Positions 53,368 through 62,201 of a stretch of DNA of 64,000 bases are shown here, in pieces. The DNA lies in the NCBI GenBank assembly GCA_966250015.1, contig CBINFS010000008.1, forward strand, positions 72,894 through 136,893. The letters are read 5' to 3'. A model generated the notes under the pieces. The model saw only the letters and a program-made list of their open reading frames with translations, was not told the origin of the DNA and did not search any database. Numbering within the stretch: the stretch's first letter is position 1; each line of letters starts with the position of its first letter. The position numbers and the translations under genes were made by a program. This DNA is from CBINFS01 sp966250015. GTDB lineage: Bacteria > Bacteroidota > Rhodothermia > Rhodothermales > DASSAV01.

Positions 53368-55005
53368 TTAAGGCAATTTGTCAACTCGAAATTCGCGCCC
53401 GCCCTGGCGGTGGATACCGTGCGACACGTTGCCGTTCTGGTCGAGAACAAAAATGATCTGCGCGTCCACGACTCTCCATTCAAATTCGGTTCCCGCCCGC
53501 TGAAAGATCTCGTACTTCGCCTGCCCTGTTAGCTGGGCGAACAAGCGATCTCCTTCGCGTGTGACTTCGAGCACCGCACCTCCCGGATACTGGTACCTGC
53601 CGACGAGCTTATTAAGGTCAATGGTCTGAGCCGATGTGGAATACGACACTTGAGGCTCCATCACTTCCCACAAAGCGTATTCGGCAAGACGGCGAGCAAA
53701 CGACGAAGGATCGACTTTGCCCTGAGGTAAGCAGTTCGTGATGATCGCTACGGTGAGATTGTGCTCCGGGTACCGAACGAGGTTGCCCTGAAATCCGTGC
53801 AGGCCTCCCCCGTGGCTGATCTCCTCCAATCCACGATATTTATTGATGGCCAGTCCGTACCCGTAACCACCGCCCAAGGCGGGAGCAGTTTCACCGGAGT
53901 TGAGCTTGACGGGGGTCAACATGGCCTCGAATAAAGCAGGATCGAGCACCGACCCTGTATACAGGGCTTCGTTCCACCGGTGCAGGTCACGCACCGTCGA
54001 GTACAGGGCGCCGGCTGCCCCGGCCCACGACATGTTCCAATCGAATGCGCGCCGGGCATTTTCACTCGAACAGTCGTATCCAAACGCCTCATTTTGAAGC
54101 TCGAGCCCCTTGCGATACAACCCGGTACTCGTCATCCCGATTGGCTCGAAGAAGGACTCCCGCAGGTAATCTTCGTAGGATTTGCCCGATGCCTTTTCGA
54201 CGATCAATCCAAGAAGGTAATATCCAGAATTGTTATACCGCCACGACTCACCCGGGTCGAAGTCGTATGGCATCTCCTTGATCAGCTCGATCAGGCTTTC
54301 GGGCTCGACCTCCTCGGTCACGCGGGTAATGAAGTCAACCCGGTCCGTGTAGCTGTGAATGCCCGACGTGTGGGTGAGAAGGTGATGGATCGTCACCTCT
54401 CCTGCCCTGGGGAAATCCGGAAAGAATCTCGAAAGCCGGTCTTCGAGCGAAATCTTTCCCTCACTAATCAGCTTCAGGATGGCAGCGGCCGTGAACTGTT
54501 TCGTGATCGAACCGATTCTGAACTGCGTATCCGGAGTTATGGGTATGCCGTCCTCTTTATTCGCGAGCCCAAATCCACGTTCAAACAGAACCTGCCCGTC
54601 ACTGGCAACCAGCACAGCCGCCCCCGGAGCATCCTTTGAGACGGCTTCTTCAAACAGTGAGGTCGCCAGGTCCTCGAATGGCGGCACCGGTATACTCTCG
54701 TCTGCACCATGCTCCAGGAGTATTCGGCCTACCTCCTCTCTCCCGTTGATTCTGGCCAAGTGCAAAGGCGTAAGACCCGTTGCGCTACGAGTGTCGACCG
54801 GCACTCCTTTTTCCAGTGCAGCAATTACCGCATCGAGATCCCCTCTGGCAGCAGCCGATAGCAAGGCCTGCGAAAGACTATCCGGAGGAGTCTCGAAGGA
54901 GGTCGGAGCAGTCGAGTGAAGTCGCTCCGCCTCAACTATACCGGGCACCAGTGCGAAGCAAAAAACAGCCACCAGGAGCGAGAGCGCAGTTATCTGCCAG
55001 TGCAT
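53368..55005 (-). CDS. Beta-lactamase-family serine hydrolase with N-terminal ankyrin repeats
   Basis: A 545-residue exported protein. Signal peptide (to about residue 27), then two ankyrin-like units (about 45-105, 'ALLSAAARGDLDAVIAALEKG', 'GLTPLHLARINGREEVGRILLEHGAD'), then a class C/esterase-type beta-lactamase domain: S166-x-x-K169 (SITK), Y257-N-N and HGGG near 405, plus a C-terminal DUF3471-like beta domain. It may be a peptidase or esterase rather than an antibiotic-resistance enzyme. The ankyrin fusion is uncommon. ATG 55005 is chosen over 55125 by signal peptide. Confidence 0.88.
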   Translation of the reverse strand: MHWQITALSLLVAVFCFALVPGIVEAERLHSTAPTSFETPPDSLSQALLSAAARGDLDAVIAALEKGVPVDTRSATGLTPLHLARINGREEVGRILLEHGADESIPVPPFEDLATSLFEEAVSKDAPGAAVLVASDGQVLFERGFGLANKEDGIPITPDTQFRIGSITKQFTAAAILKLISEGKISLEDRLSRFFPDFPRAGEVTIHHLLTHTSGIHSYTDRVDFITRVTEEVEPESLIELIKEMPYDFDPGESWRYNNSGYYLLGLIVEKASGKSYEDYLRESFFEPIGMTSTGLYRKGLELQNEAFGYDCSSENARRAFDWNMSWAGAAGALYSTVRDLHRWNEALYTGSVLDPALFEAMLTPVKLNSGETAPALGGGYGYGLAINKYRGLEEISHGGGLHGFQGNLVRYPEHNLTVAIITNCLPQGKVDPSSFARRLAEYALWEVMEPQVSYSTSAQTIDLNKLVGRYQYPGGAVLEVTREGDRLFAQLTGQAKYEIFQRAGTEFEWRVVDAQIIFVLDQNGNVSHGIHRQGGREFRVDKLP

Positions 55006-55085
55006 GACGATGTACCGGGTGTTATTCGGAATCCGTCCTGCCTCTACGTATGGCGGTTTTACTGGTTTCGATTTCCCCGGAGGCG

Positions 55086-56576
55086 CTACTCGAGCTCGAA
55101 CTCCGGTGGAAAGTTCGCCTTCCACCAGAAGTCCGGTGTAGCATTCGGGGGAAACGCACCCTTGTAATCCTCTCCCGACGCAGGTGAATCCGCCTGTAAA
55201 TAAAAATTGCCGTCTAGCGGATCAACAAATCGAGGATCACCTTCGATAAACGAATTTCCAGTAGTCTGATAGACGTTGGCGAAGTATGCATTGTCCGGAC
55301 CAAATCCAAAATAAATCGGGTAGGCTGTCTTCCTGGTCTCGTACAGGAGATTATCCTCGACAACGATATTTTTTTGCCTGAATACCTCGGTAATATCAGA
55401 TCCTTCCTTCAAGTACAGGTCGCTGTACCCAATTTGAAAGCCGTTATTATCACTGAAGATATTGTTGCGGACAATCACGTCGTTCAAGTTTGGCGAGAAA
55501 AAGTAGAGTCCGCCGGTCATCCAGAAGTAATCCTGCCCTGAGGCGGGCGTACCGTGTCCGTTGTGGTGAACGGTATTGTTGTAAATCTGGATGTCGGTGC
55601 GTATGCCGTCGATACCCCAGCGTGAGAAGTAGATACCAGTACCCAGGTTATTGTAGACGAGGTTGTGATGGATCCGGATGTTGGAGGTCCCTGCACCCTC
55701 CTCGGTAGAGATGGCAATTCCAGCACCCTTGTTGTCGTGAACGACGTTCTCGTACATCTCCACGTCTGAGAGCGGCCCGAACCAGCTGTCGACGTACAAT
55801 CCCTGCCGGTCGAGATCGTGTACGTAATTGTGATGGACGATCCCGTGGCGACTCGTCTCTTTTACGTCGATCCCCTCTTTCCAGCAGTGATGAACGTGGT
55901 TGTAGGCCACCTCAAAATTGGCGGTGCTGGCGATGCTGAGCGCCTCGTGTGGGGTTTCCCGATTGCGCGGGTAGTCAGCAGGACCCGTCTCGTACGTGTT
56001 GGCGTCGATGATCGTGTTGCCAAGAATCTTGATGTCGTAGCAATCCGCGCAAGTGCTCTCCTGATCGCCGCTGTGCCATGCGGCGATACCGGAAGAGAAC
56101 GTGGTCTCCACCGTATTGTTGTACAGCTCGATGTGGTGGCTCCGCTGCGAAAGGATGCCAAACCAGCTTGAATTGCGGACCGTGAGCCCTTTTATGCGGT
56201 AGTAGCTGACCTCTTCGAGGTGAATTGCCCCTTCGCCTCTCAACCCTTTGACGTCTATCGCGTCTATAATGGGCGTCTCACCCGGATAAGCAGCGAGCGT
56301 AATCCAGGCTCCTTCCTGTCCCGACTGGGTGGGGCGTATCTGTTCCTTCAACCGATAGGTGCCTTCACGAAAGTACAGGGTGTGACCGGGAGGAATTTTC
56401 TGAACAGCCAGTTCAGGCGTTTTCCACGGCTGATCGATCGTTCCAGGGTTTCCGTCTTCTCCATCCGGTGAAACGAAGAAGGCGTTGGCTTGAATTCCAT
56501 TGGGCGTCTCTTCCAATTGACCGCACCCGCCTGCTACAAAAAGGAACAGGGCAATCAAAAAAAATCGAAGTGTCAT
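55086..56576 (-). CDS. Right-handed parallel beta-helix lipoprotein
   Basis: A 496-residue protein with lipobox (AGGC). It opens with the DUF1565-type segment 'FFVSPDGEDGNPGTIDQPWKT', then repeated N-rich beta-helix turns ('YRIKGLTVRNSSWFGILSQ', 'ELYNNTVETTFSSGIAAW', 'IHHNLVYNNLGTGIYFSRWG', 'IQIYNNTVHHNG', 'DVIVRNNIFSDNNGFQ'). Folds of this kind are found in polysaccharide lyases and in carbohydrate-binding secreted proteins. No lyase active-site set could be identified. A start at 56627 is rejected in favour of the signal peptide at 56576. Confidence 0.85.
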   Translation of the reverse strand: MTLRFFLIALFLFVAGGCGQLEETPNGIQANAFFVSPDGEDGNPGTIDQPWKTPELAVQKIPPGHTLYFREGTYRLKEQIRPTQSGQEGAWITLAAYPGETPIIDAIDVKGLRGEGAIHLEEVSYYRIKGLTVRNSSWFGILSQRSHHIELYNNTVETTFSSGIAAWHSGDQESTCADCYDIKILGNTIIDANTYETGPADYPRNRETPHEALSIASTANFEVAYNHVHHCWKEGIDVKETSRHGIVHHNYVHDLDRQGLYVDSWFGPLSDVEMYENVVHDNKGAGIAISTEEGAGTSNIRIHHNLVYNNLGTGIYFSRWGIDGIRTDIQIYNNTVHHNGHGTPASGQDYFWMTGGLYFFSPNLNDVIVRNNIFSDNNGFQIGYSDLYLKEGSDITEVFRQKNIVVEDNLLYETRKTAYPIYFGFGPDNAYFANVYQTTGNSFIEGDPRFVDPLDGNFYLQADSPASGEDYKGAFPPNATPDFWWKANFPPEFELE

Positions 56577-56713
56577 AAAGCACGAAATTCCTTTCAATGA
56601 ATCAGTAAAGCCGAGTTTCGGAAGCACCCAATAAAGCGCCTACCCGATGTAATCGCACGTAAGCCGCCAATTTTCGAAAGACCTTCACGGCCGGCCCATC
56701 GGAAAGCACAAAA

Positions 56714-56753
56714 CGTAACGGGCTGCCGGATCGATAGCCGACAGCCCGTTACG
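56714..56753 (-). terminator. Intrinsic terminator of the DUF1080 gene
   Basis: A 12-bp perfect stem CGTAACGGGCTG (56714-56725) with its complement at 56742-56753. On the minus strand it is followed by TTTTGTGCTTT. Confidence 0.8.
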
Positions 56754-56766
56754 CATACGAAACTTG

Positions 56767-57870
56767 TTATTCGGCTTTTCGAGCGGGCATTTCCGCTCCA
56801 CCCAGGTGGAACACCAGTCCAGTCGGTTCACCCTGCTCATTCGTCTGGAAAACCACCCGGCCTGCCGTCTCCGTGAGAACGAATTCATTCTCCGAGACGG
56901 GCACGAGCTCCAACACACCAGGGCGGTACAGGAAGTCTGCCACGAGGCGGTCGCCCTCACGCGTAATGGTGATCGGCGCCGCGTTCTCCCCTTCACCGCG
57001 GTGGTAGACCCCGGTAAACCGGTCCAGCTCGGCGGCCGACATCTCGATGCCCCGGTCGCGCTCGGCATAGGATGGATCCGGAGCAGGTCTCTCCGGGATT
57101 TCCCGCAGCCAGATGTTCCGGAATCTCACCGGGCTTCCGTGATCCTGGAGCTGTAAGGGACCGGCGTCAGGATGCGCCTCGTACGGTAATGTCTTCAGCC
57201 AGGCCGTTTGGCCTTCGAGCTCTTCGTTATTCTGCACCAGGATGCCATTGTGGACGACCGTCACACGTGCCGGTTCGGCCAGCGAACCGTCTTCATTGAA
57301 CCGTGGGCGGCGGAAATAGATGTCGTACGACTGCCACTGACCCGGCGGCAATGAAGCATTAAAGAGGGGTGGATACTGGCCGTACAATGCAGCGGCTTGT
57401 CCGTCTGCATAGGTCTCGGCGTTGTACGAGTCGAGGACCTGAACTTCGTAGCGGCCTCCCATGAGCATGATGCCACTGTTGCCCCGATCCTGTCCGGTGC
57501 CGCGAGGCGTTGCAGGAGAAGCCCATTCCACGTGAAGCTGGACGTCGCCGAATTCACCCTTCGTCTGAATGGTCCCGGTGCCGGGGGCTACTTCGAAATA
57601 TCCGTTCTCCACCTTCCAGGGCGCGGTACTACCATCCGGAGCCTCCCACTGGGATAGGTCAGTTCCATCGAAGAGTACTACGGCGTCCGGCGGAGCGGGA
57701 ACCGGTAGACTGAGCGATGCGGGCGTAACGGCCTGCGGCCTCGGCCTATCCATTTCGTGTTGTTTCCAGCGCAAAACGTCAGGCATCTCTTTCTCCACAG
57801 CAGCCTCTCGCTCGCATCCGGCAAACAGGAGCAATACGAAGGCAAATAAAATGAAAGTGTGTCTTTTCAT
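56767..57870 (-). CDS. DUF1080 lipoprotein, 3-keto-glycoside hydrolase/lyase-like
   Basis: A 367-residue protein with signal and lipobox (FAGC). The N-terminal domain is a LamG-like beta sandwich with DUF1080 hallmarks 'PPDAVVLFDGTDLSQWEAPDGSTAPWKVENGYFEV', 'GDVQLHVEWASPA', 'GNSGIMLMGGRYEVQVLDSYN' and 'QWQSYDIYFRRPRF'-like 'GQWQSYDIYFRRP'. A second small beta domain of about 100 residues is appended. DUF1080 proteins in Bacteroides have been assigned 3-keto-disaccharide hydrolysis. Exported Gfo/Idh and isomerase proteins elsewhere in the window fit that pathway. The start at 57870 is preferred over 57882. Confidence 0.88.
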   Translation of the reverse strand: MKRHTFILFAFVLLLFAGCEREAAVEKEMPDVLRWKQHEMDRPRPQAVTPASLSLPVPAPPDAVVLFDGTDLSQWEAPDGSTAPWKVENGYFEVAPGTGTIQTKGEFGDVQLHVEWASPATPRGTGQDRGNSGIMLMGGRYEVQVLDSYNAETYADGQAAALYGQYPPLFNASLPPGQWQSYDIYFRRPRFNEDGSLAEPARVTVVHNGILVQNNEELEGQTAWLKTLPYEAHPDAGPLQLQDHGSPVRFRNIWLREIPERPAPDPSYAERDRGIEMSAAELDRFTGVYHRGEGENAAPITITREGDRLVADFLYRPGVLELVPVSENEFVLTETAGRVVFQTNEQGEPTGLVFHLGGAEMPARKAE

Positions 57871-58118
57871 GTCCGAAGCCATTCCTTTGTGACGGGAAGT
57901 ACCAGTAACCGGAATTCAAAATACGAACTGGCAATTTCAGTTCGACAAAAGTCTTTCAACGTATTCCGGGTGTTCGCCATTGAAAAAAGATTTGGCGGTA
58001 AGGTGATCTGATATTCTGCATGTCACACCACGGGTGTACCTTCTTTTATTCCTCCCTTCCTCACCACCACTTTATGAACTCATGCAACGTCACGTTGTCA
58101 TGAGGAGGGACTCACCCA

Positions 58119-58685
58119 ATGAACCGCAAGGACTTCTTGCAGGAAGCAATCGGCGCCGGTTGTTGTGTGTTCGCAGCCCTGCACGCGCTTGACTTACCTG
58201 CGGGCGTAAAACAGGCAACCGCCGGGCCGGTTTGGGAAATCGCTGACGATCAGGAACAAGCTTTCGTTCAGAACTGGCTCACCGATTTGCTTAGCACCAT
58301 TCAGACAGAGCTCGATCGAGAAACGCAGGTCAAACTGATCGAAGGATGCGGACGGGGTTGCTACCGGCGCCACGCCTTCAAACAGGAAATCGCCGCTGAT
58401 GGCGCCGGCGACGTGGACCGATTGATCGAAGCACTCAAGCGAAATTTCGAGGTCTGGCGCGAGGGCGATACCGTCCACATCCGATATGGCGAACAATCGC
58501 CCGGTTGTTACTGCCCGGCTGCACGCTATCGTGAGCCGGAACCAAACGACCTTCACTGCGAGTGCTCACGCACCTCCCATCAAACGATCTGGGAGGTCGC
58601 CTTCGGGCATCCGTTCAAGGTGGACATCCTGGAGTCCGTCCGACGGGGAGGCAAGACCTGCCACTTCCTCGTTCACCTGAGTTGA
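58119..58685 (+). CDS. Cysteine-rich protein of unknown function (DUF6144-like)
   Basis: A 188-residue protein. The N-terminus has a possible signal or anchor ('FLQEAIGAGCCVFAALHALDLPAG'). The rest is dominated by cysteine motifs: GCGRGC near residue 87-92, CYC near 131-133, CEC near 149-151 and a last Cys near 183. 'AFGHPFKVDILESVRRGGKTCHFLVHL' resembles the end of small 4-vinyl-reductase/hydrocarbon-binding-like domains. A metal or Fe-S site is likely by composition, but I cannot name a reaction. It is isolated between two minus-strand genes. Confidence 0.7.
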   Translation: MNRKDFLQEAIGAGCCVFAALHALDLPAGVKQATAGPVWEIADDQEQAFVQNWLTDLLSTIQTELDRETQVKLIEGCGRGCYRRHAFKQEIAADGAGDVDRLIEALKRNFEVWREGDTVHIRYGEQSPGCYCPAARYREPEPNDLHCECSRTSHQTIWEVAFGHPFKVDILESVRRGGKTCHFLVHLS

Positions 58686-58766
58686 CGTAAAAGGAAGAGA
58701 TCCTTCCGCGTTGTTCTGGCCATCTGGGTCGCAGCATGACAACGACCCTTGAATTGGTATGGCCTA

Positions 58767-58976
58767 TTAATGCCTGGCAAGACGCGACCAGCCTCTCTTT
58801 CTGGCCGGATAAACGTCCATCCCTTTCGTGACGTCTCGAATGTTCTCGAGCGCCAGGGCGACGTACGGCGCCACGTACCCCTCTCTCCCTCTGTACATCC
58901 CCAGGAGATCGAGGGCGCGGAGCAGATGCCGCTCCGCTTCCTTCAATTCGGTGTAAGCCTTCTCCGCTTTATCCAT
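58767..58976 (-). CDS. Small hypothetical protein
   Basis: A 69-residue basic, mostly helical protein ('MDKAEKAYTELKEAERHLLRALDLLGMY', then 'YVALALENIRDVTKGMDVYPARKRG'). The heptad-like start and clean end make it plausible as a real small gene, but no family is recognised. It is convergent with the Cys-rich gene, 81 nt away. Confidence 0.45.
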   Translation of the reverse strand: MDKAEKAYTELKEAERHLLRALDLLGMYRGREGYVAPYVALALENIRDVTKGMDVYPARKRGWSRLARH

Positions 58977-59070
58977 TCCCCTGCACCTTAAATCATTAGT
59001 TTTGCAGGAAAAGATAAAGCAGCCTTATGTCATCCTGGTGTCACAAGACTTTATATAATAAAGGTATAAC

Positions 59071-60396
59071 TCAGGGACGAATGAGCGTCCCGTCTCTCCG
59101 GCGGACCTGGGTCCAGTGGTAGTCGTTGACCTCCGGCAGCGGATATTTCAGGGCCAGCTTTTCATTCACGTCCACCCCGAGCCCCGGGCTTTCGTTGATG
59201 TACATGTAGCCGTTACGCATTTCGGGGCAACCGGGGAAGATCTCCTGAAGGAGTGGAGAGAACCGAACGGCCTCCTGAATGCCGAAATTCCATACGGCCA
59301 GATCGATGTGGGCATTGGCCGCGTGCCCGACGGGTGACACGTCGCCCGGACCGTGCCAGGCCGTCCGAACGTTGAACCACTCCCCTAACCGGGCCACTTT
59401 CATTGCCGGCGTGATTCCGCCGATCTGGGAAATGTGAATCCGAATGTAGTCGAACAACCGTTCGGACATCGGTTGCAACCACTCGTGAGGGTTGTTATAC
59501 AGCTCTCCCATCGCGATGGGGACGCTGCTTTGCTGGCGAAGCAGCCTGAAGTAGCCGATGTTTTCCGGTGAGAACGGGTCCTCGATGAAGAAGGGACGAT
59601 AGGGTTCGACAGCCTTGATGAGGTTGATGGCGTCGATCGGCTGGAGCCGTTCGTGGATGTCGTGCAGCAACTCGACGTCGTCCCCGCAGACTTTCCTGAC
59701 CTCCTCGAAAAGGCGAGGGACCATTCTGGCGTAGGCCCGCTCGTCCATGAACGTATCGGTGGGCGCCCCGAACTCCACCTGCTTGAAATCAGCCGATTCC
59801 GCAAGGTGTGGAGCGCCGTAAGCGCCGAGCTGGATTCTCACGTGCCGGAACCCCTCCTCCATCAATCGCTGTGCACTCTCCGCAGCCTCTTCGGGTGACC
59901 TTCCACTGGCATGGCCGTAACAATCGACGGCAAAACGGCATTTGCCCCCGAGCAATTGATAGACGGGCATTCCGGCGCGTTTCCCCTTGATGTCCCACAA
60001 CGCCTGATCCAGTCCGCTGAGTGCATTGTTGAGCACCGGACCGTTGCGCCAGTATGAGCTCACGTAGGCACTCTGCCAGAGATCCTCGATGTTATCGACG
60101 TCTTTACCCCGGCAGAAATCGTCCAGGTACTTATCAACCGCAGCCACGACGGCATGCGCGCGCTGCCGGAAGGTGGCGCAGCCAACTCCGTACAACCCGG
60201 GCTCACTCGTCTCGACTTTAACGACGATCAGTTCGAGCCCGTGCGGACACGTCGGAATGGCTTTAACCTTTGTGATTTTCACCGGCGCCAGTCCGCGTGT
60301 CGCGTTTTTGTAATTGGCGTTTGCCGTTTCTATCTGTCCGAAGGCGGCAGCAGCAGCCCCGATCCCCATACCTTTTATCCATTCACGTCTTTTCAT
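59071..60396 (-). CDS. Enolase-superfamily dehydratase (mannonate/galactonate dehydratase-like), exported
   Basis: A 441-residue protein. Metal and catalytic residues of the mannonate dehydratase group can be placed: D246 and H248 in HDIHERLQP, E272 in IEDPF, E298 in MGELYNN and H348 in AWHGPGD followed by 'SPVGHAANAHIDLA'. It should dehydrate an aldonate to a 2-keto-3-deoxy acid. Unusually it begins with a signal-like stretch (MKRREWIKGMGIGAAAAAFGQIETANA, KRRE-W-I Tat-like), so it may be periplasmic, whereas most relatives are cytoplasmic. It is upstream of, and separate from, the other sugar genes. Confidence 0.88.
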   Translation of the reverse strand: MKRREWIKGMGIGAAAAAFGQIETANANYKNATRGLAPVKITKVKAIPTCPHGLELIVVKVETSEPGLYGVGCATFRQRAHAVVAAVDKYLDDFCRGKDVDNIEDLWQSAYVSSYWRNGPVLNNALSGLDQALWDIKGKRAGMPVYQLLGGKCRFAVDCYGHASGRSPEEAAESAQRLMEEGFRHVRIQLGAYGAPHLAESADFKQVEFGAPTDTFMDERAYARMVPRLFEEVRKVCGDDVELLHDIHERLQPIDAINLIKAVEPYRPFFIEDPFSPENIGYFRLLRQQSSVPIAMGELYNNPHEWLQPMSERLFDYIRIHISQIGGITPAMKVARLGEWFNVRTAWHGPGDVSPVGHAANAHIDLAVWNFGIQEAVRFSPLLQEIFPGCPEMRNGYMYINESPGLGVDVNEKLALKYPLPEVNDYHWTQVRRRDGTLIRP

Positions 60397-60442
60397 GATC
60401 TTTCTCGGTTAATGCATCAATAAGGAGAGGTCATATCGTATT

Positions 60443-61843
60443 TCAGGGCGTTCTGGCCGGAATCGAGAGATCGCTCGGTGTGAGCTGGTAAGACGCGCGC
60501 ACTTCACCACGATGGTCGACGAGCTTCAGCGTGACCATGCGGTTTTCGGCGCCACCCGTAAACTCGAGGAGACCAAAGTTGTAGTCGAGGATGTCGTTGA
60601 TGATCGGTCCGTCGAACCTGCGGTTGTGGCCAGTATTCTGCCGGTTGTAGCGGTACTGGTGATCGTCCGCTTCGACCGAATGTACGCCGGCATTGGAGCT
60701 GATCAGCTCGACGAGCGGGTATCCTTCCCGCGAAAACTCGATTCGGCTGAGCGAGCCAACGTGCCAGTCTCCCGAAAGGAAGAACACTCCCTCGATCCCT
60801 TCGGAGAACATCCAGTCGAAAAACTCCTCATACTCCTCCCGGAAGTTCGCCCAGTACTCGCCGCGGTCGTGGCGATCGATAGTGGTCGTATGCCCGTTAA
60901 CGACCACTTTGAAGGTGGCGGTGCTTGCCTTCAGACCTTCTTTGAGCCAGGCAAGCTGACCGGCGCCTAACATCGTCGCCCGGTCGGCCGCTTCGTTGGG
61001 ATCGCGGTGGTATCGATCGTCGAGCATGAAGAACTCGACGTCGGCCACCCGGAAGGAATGGAAGACCCCCGGCGTCTCCTCCGTACCAGCTGCGGGGTTA
61101 GGCCAGTATTTTTTGAAGAGCTCAAGGGTCAGGTCTCGCCACCGAAACGTCCTATCCGAATTGTTCGGACCGAAGTCGTGATCGTCCCAGATGGCGTACG
61201 TCGGCGTCGACGATAGCAACGACCTGAGCCCCGGCATATCGCGCAAAAAACGATGATAACGCGCCATCATAAAGGCCACCGTCTCTTCCGGAGCTTCGTA
61301 GGCGCCGGGTTGCATCGGCATGTAGTTGTTGTCCCCGATCAACAAAAGGATGTCGGGGCGGTAAAGGGCGACTTGTGTCCAGATGGGCTGTATCGGCACC
61401 CGGATCGGATTCATACACGAAGTAAAGGCGACCTTAAAACTGGCGGTCGACTCGTCCGGCGGCATCATCAGGAAGGACTGGGGTGTCTCCGGGCGAATGA
61501 GCCGCCCATCGACCTCGAGCTCGTAATGGACGAGTCCACGTGCAGGTAAGCCTTCCAACCGAACGACACCGACGTGCGGTGAAGCCTCGTCCGTTCGGAC
61601 GGAGGCGCTTCCGCGGACTACCGGCGTGGGGCCGGATTCAACCCAGTAATGTACCCGTACCTCTGCGGGCCGATCGGTTTCCACCCAGATACTTGCCGCC
61701 GACGACGTCGTGTGCCCGACCATCGGGCCACTGAGCAGCTGAGCCGGAGCCTGTGCCATTACCGGACAAACGAGAAGCCCGGCCGTAAGAAAACAAAAAG
61801 CCCCCAATACCAGGAGGCGAGCTAACCGTATCGATTGAATCAT
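60443..61843 (-). CDS. phoD: PhoD-like alkaline phosphatase/phosphodiesterase
   Basis: A 466-residue exported protein with signal peptide (ends VMAQA). The PhoD N-terminal fibronectin-like domain ('LLSGPMVGHTTSSAASIWVETDRPAEVRVHYW') precedes a metallophosphoesterase domain with 'LLIGDNNYMP', 'AIWDDHDFGPNNSD', 'VVNGHTTTIDRH' and 'FLSGDWHVGSLSR'. It releases phosphate from esters, often under phosphate limitation, using Ca/Fe in known members. It starts 46 nt upstream of the dehydratase gene on the same strand, so co-transcription is possible. Confidence 0.92.
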   Translation of the reverse strand: MIQSIRLARLLVLGAFCFLTAGLLVCPVMAQAPAQLLSGPMVGHTTSSAASIWVETDRPAEVRVHYWVESGPTPVVRGSASVRTDEASPHVGVVRLEGLPARGLVHYELEVDGRLIRPETPQSFLMMPPDESTASFKVAFTSCMNPIRVPIQPIWTQVALYRPDILLLIGDNNYMPMQPGAYEAPEETVAFMMARYHRFLRDMPGLRSLLSSTPTYAIWDDHDFGPNNSDRTFRWRDLTLELFKKYWPNPAAGTEETPGVFHSFRVADVEFFMLDDRYHRDPNEAADRATMLGAGQLAWLKEGLKASTATFKVVVNGHTTTIDRHDRGEYWANFREEYEEFFDWMFSEGIEGVFFLSGDWHVGSLSRIEFSREGYPLVELISSNAGVHSVEADDHQYRYNRQNTGHNRRFDGPIINDILDYNFGLLEFTGGAENRMVTLKLVDHRGEVRASYQLTPSDLSIPARTP

Positions 61844-62201
61844 GGCCGTCGAGTGAATGTGTGTGAGCCCGGCCGAAAAAGGAACTGCCTTTCCAGCCGG
61901 ATAATTCAGGTGAGATAAGACGTGATGCCGGCGTGATCAGCGTAAAGATGGATCGTGACGGTCAGAAATGCAAAAGGTAACTACCTAAATGGCGGGACGT
62001 CTTTCGGCAGCTCCAAACGTGATCACACCTACCTGGGTATTCGCAAGAGAAATGACCGGCAACCGGTTTAGCAAGAATACCTGTTGCCATCGATATCCGT
62101 ACAAAAAAGAAGTGCTCTGCTGCATCAGGTTACCATTTCCGCTGCAGCAGAGCACTAACCAACACCTGAACCAGGTATACCCGAATTGAAAAAATCAACG
62201 C
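61844..62201. other. Intergenic region holding a terminator
   Basis: The 358 bp between PhoD and a small outer-membrane protein gene on the same strand contain the 62111-62156 terminator and, presumably, the PhoD promoter near 61860-61950. I see no gene. Confidence 0.5.
62111..62156 (-). terminator. Intrinsic terminator, minus strand
   Basis: A 14-bp perfect stem AGTGCTCTGCTGCA (62111-62124) with its complement at 62143-62156. The minus strand continues TCTTTTTTG. It ends the outer-membrane protein transcript. Confidence 0.9.

Noticed and set aside
53368..55005. Calling the ankyrin protein an antibiotic-resistance beta-lactamase
   Set aside because: The SxxK/YxN/HGG pattern is shared with esterases and D-aminopeptidases, and the DUF3471-like tail and ankyrin repeats argue against a resistance enzyme.
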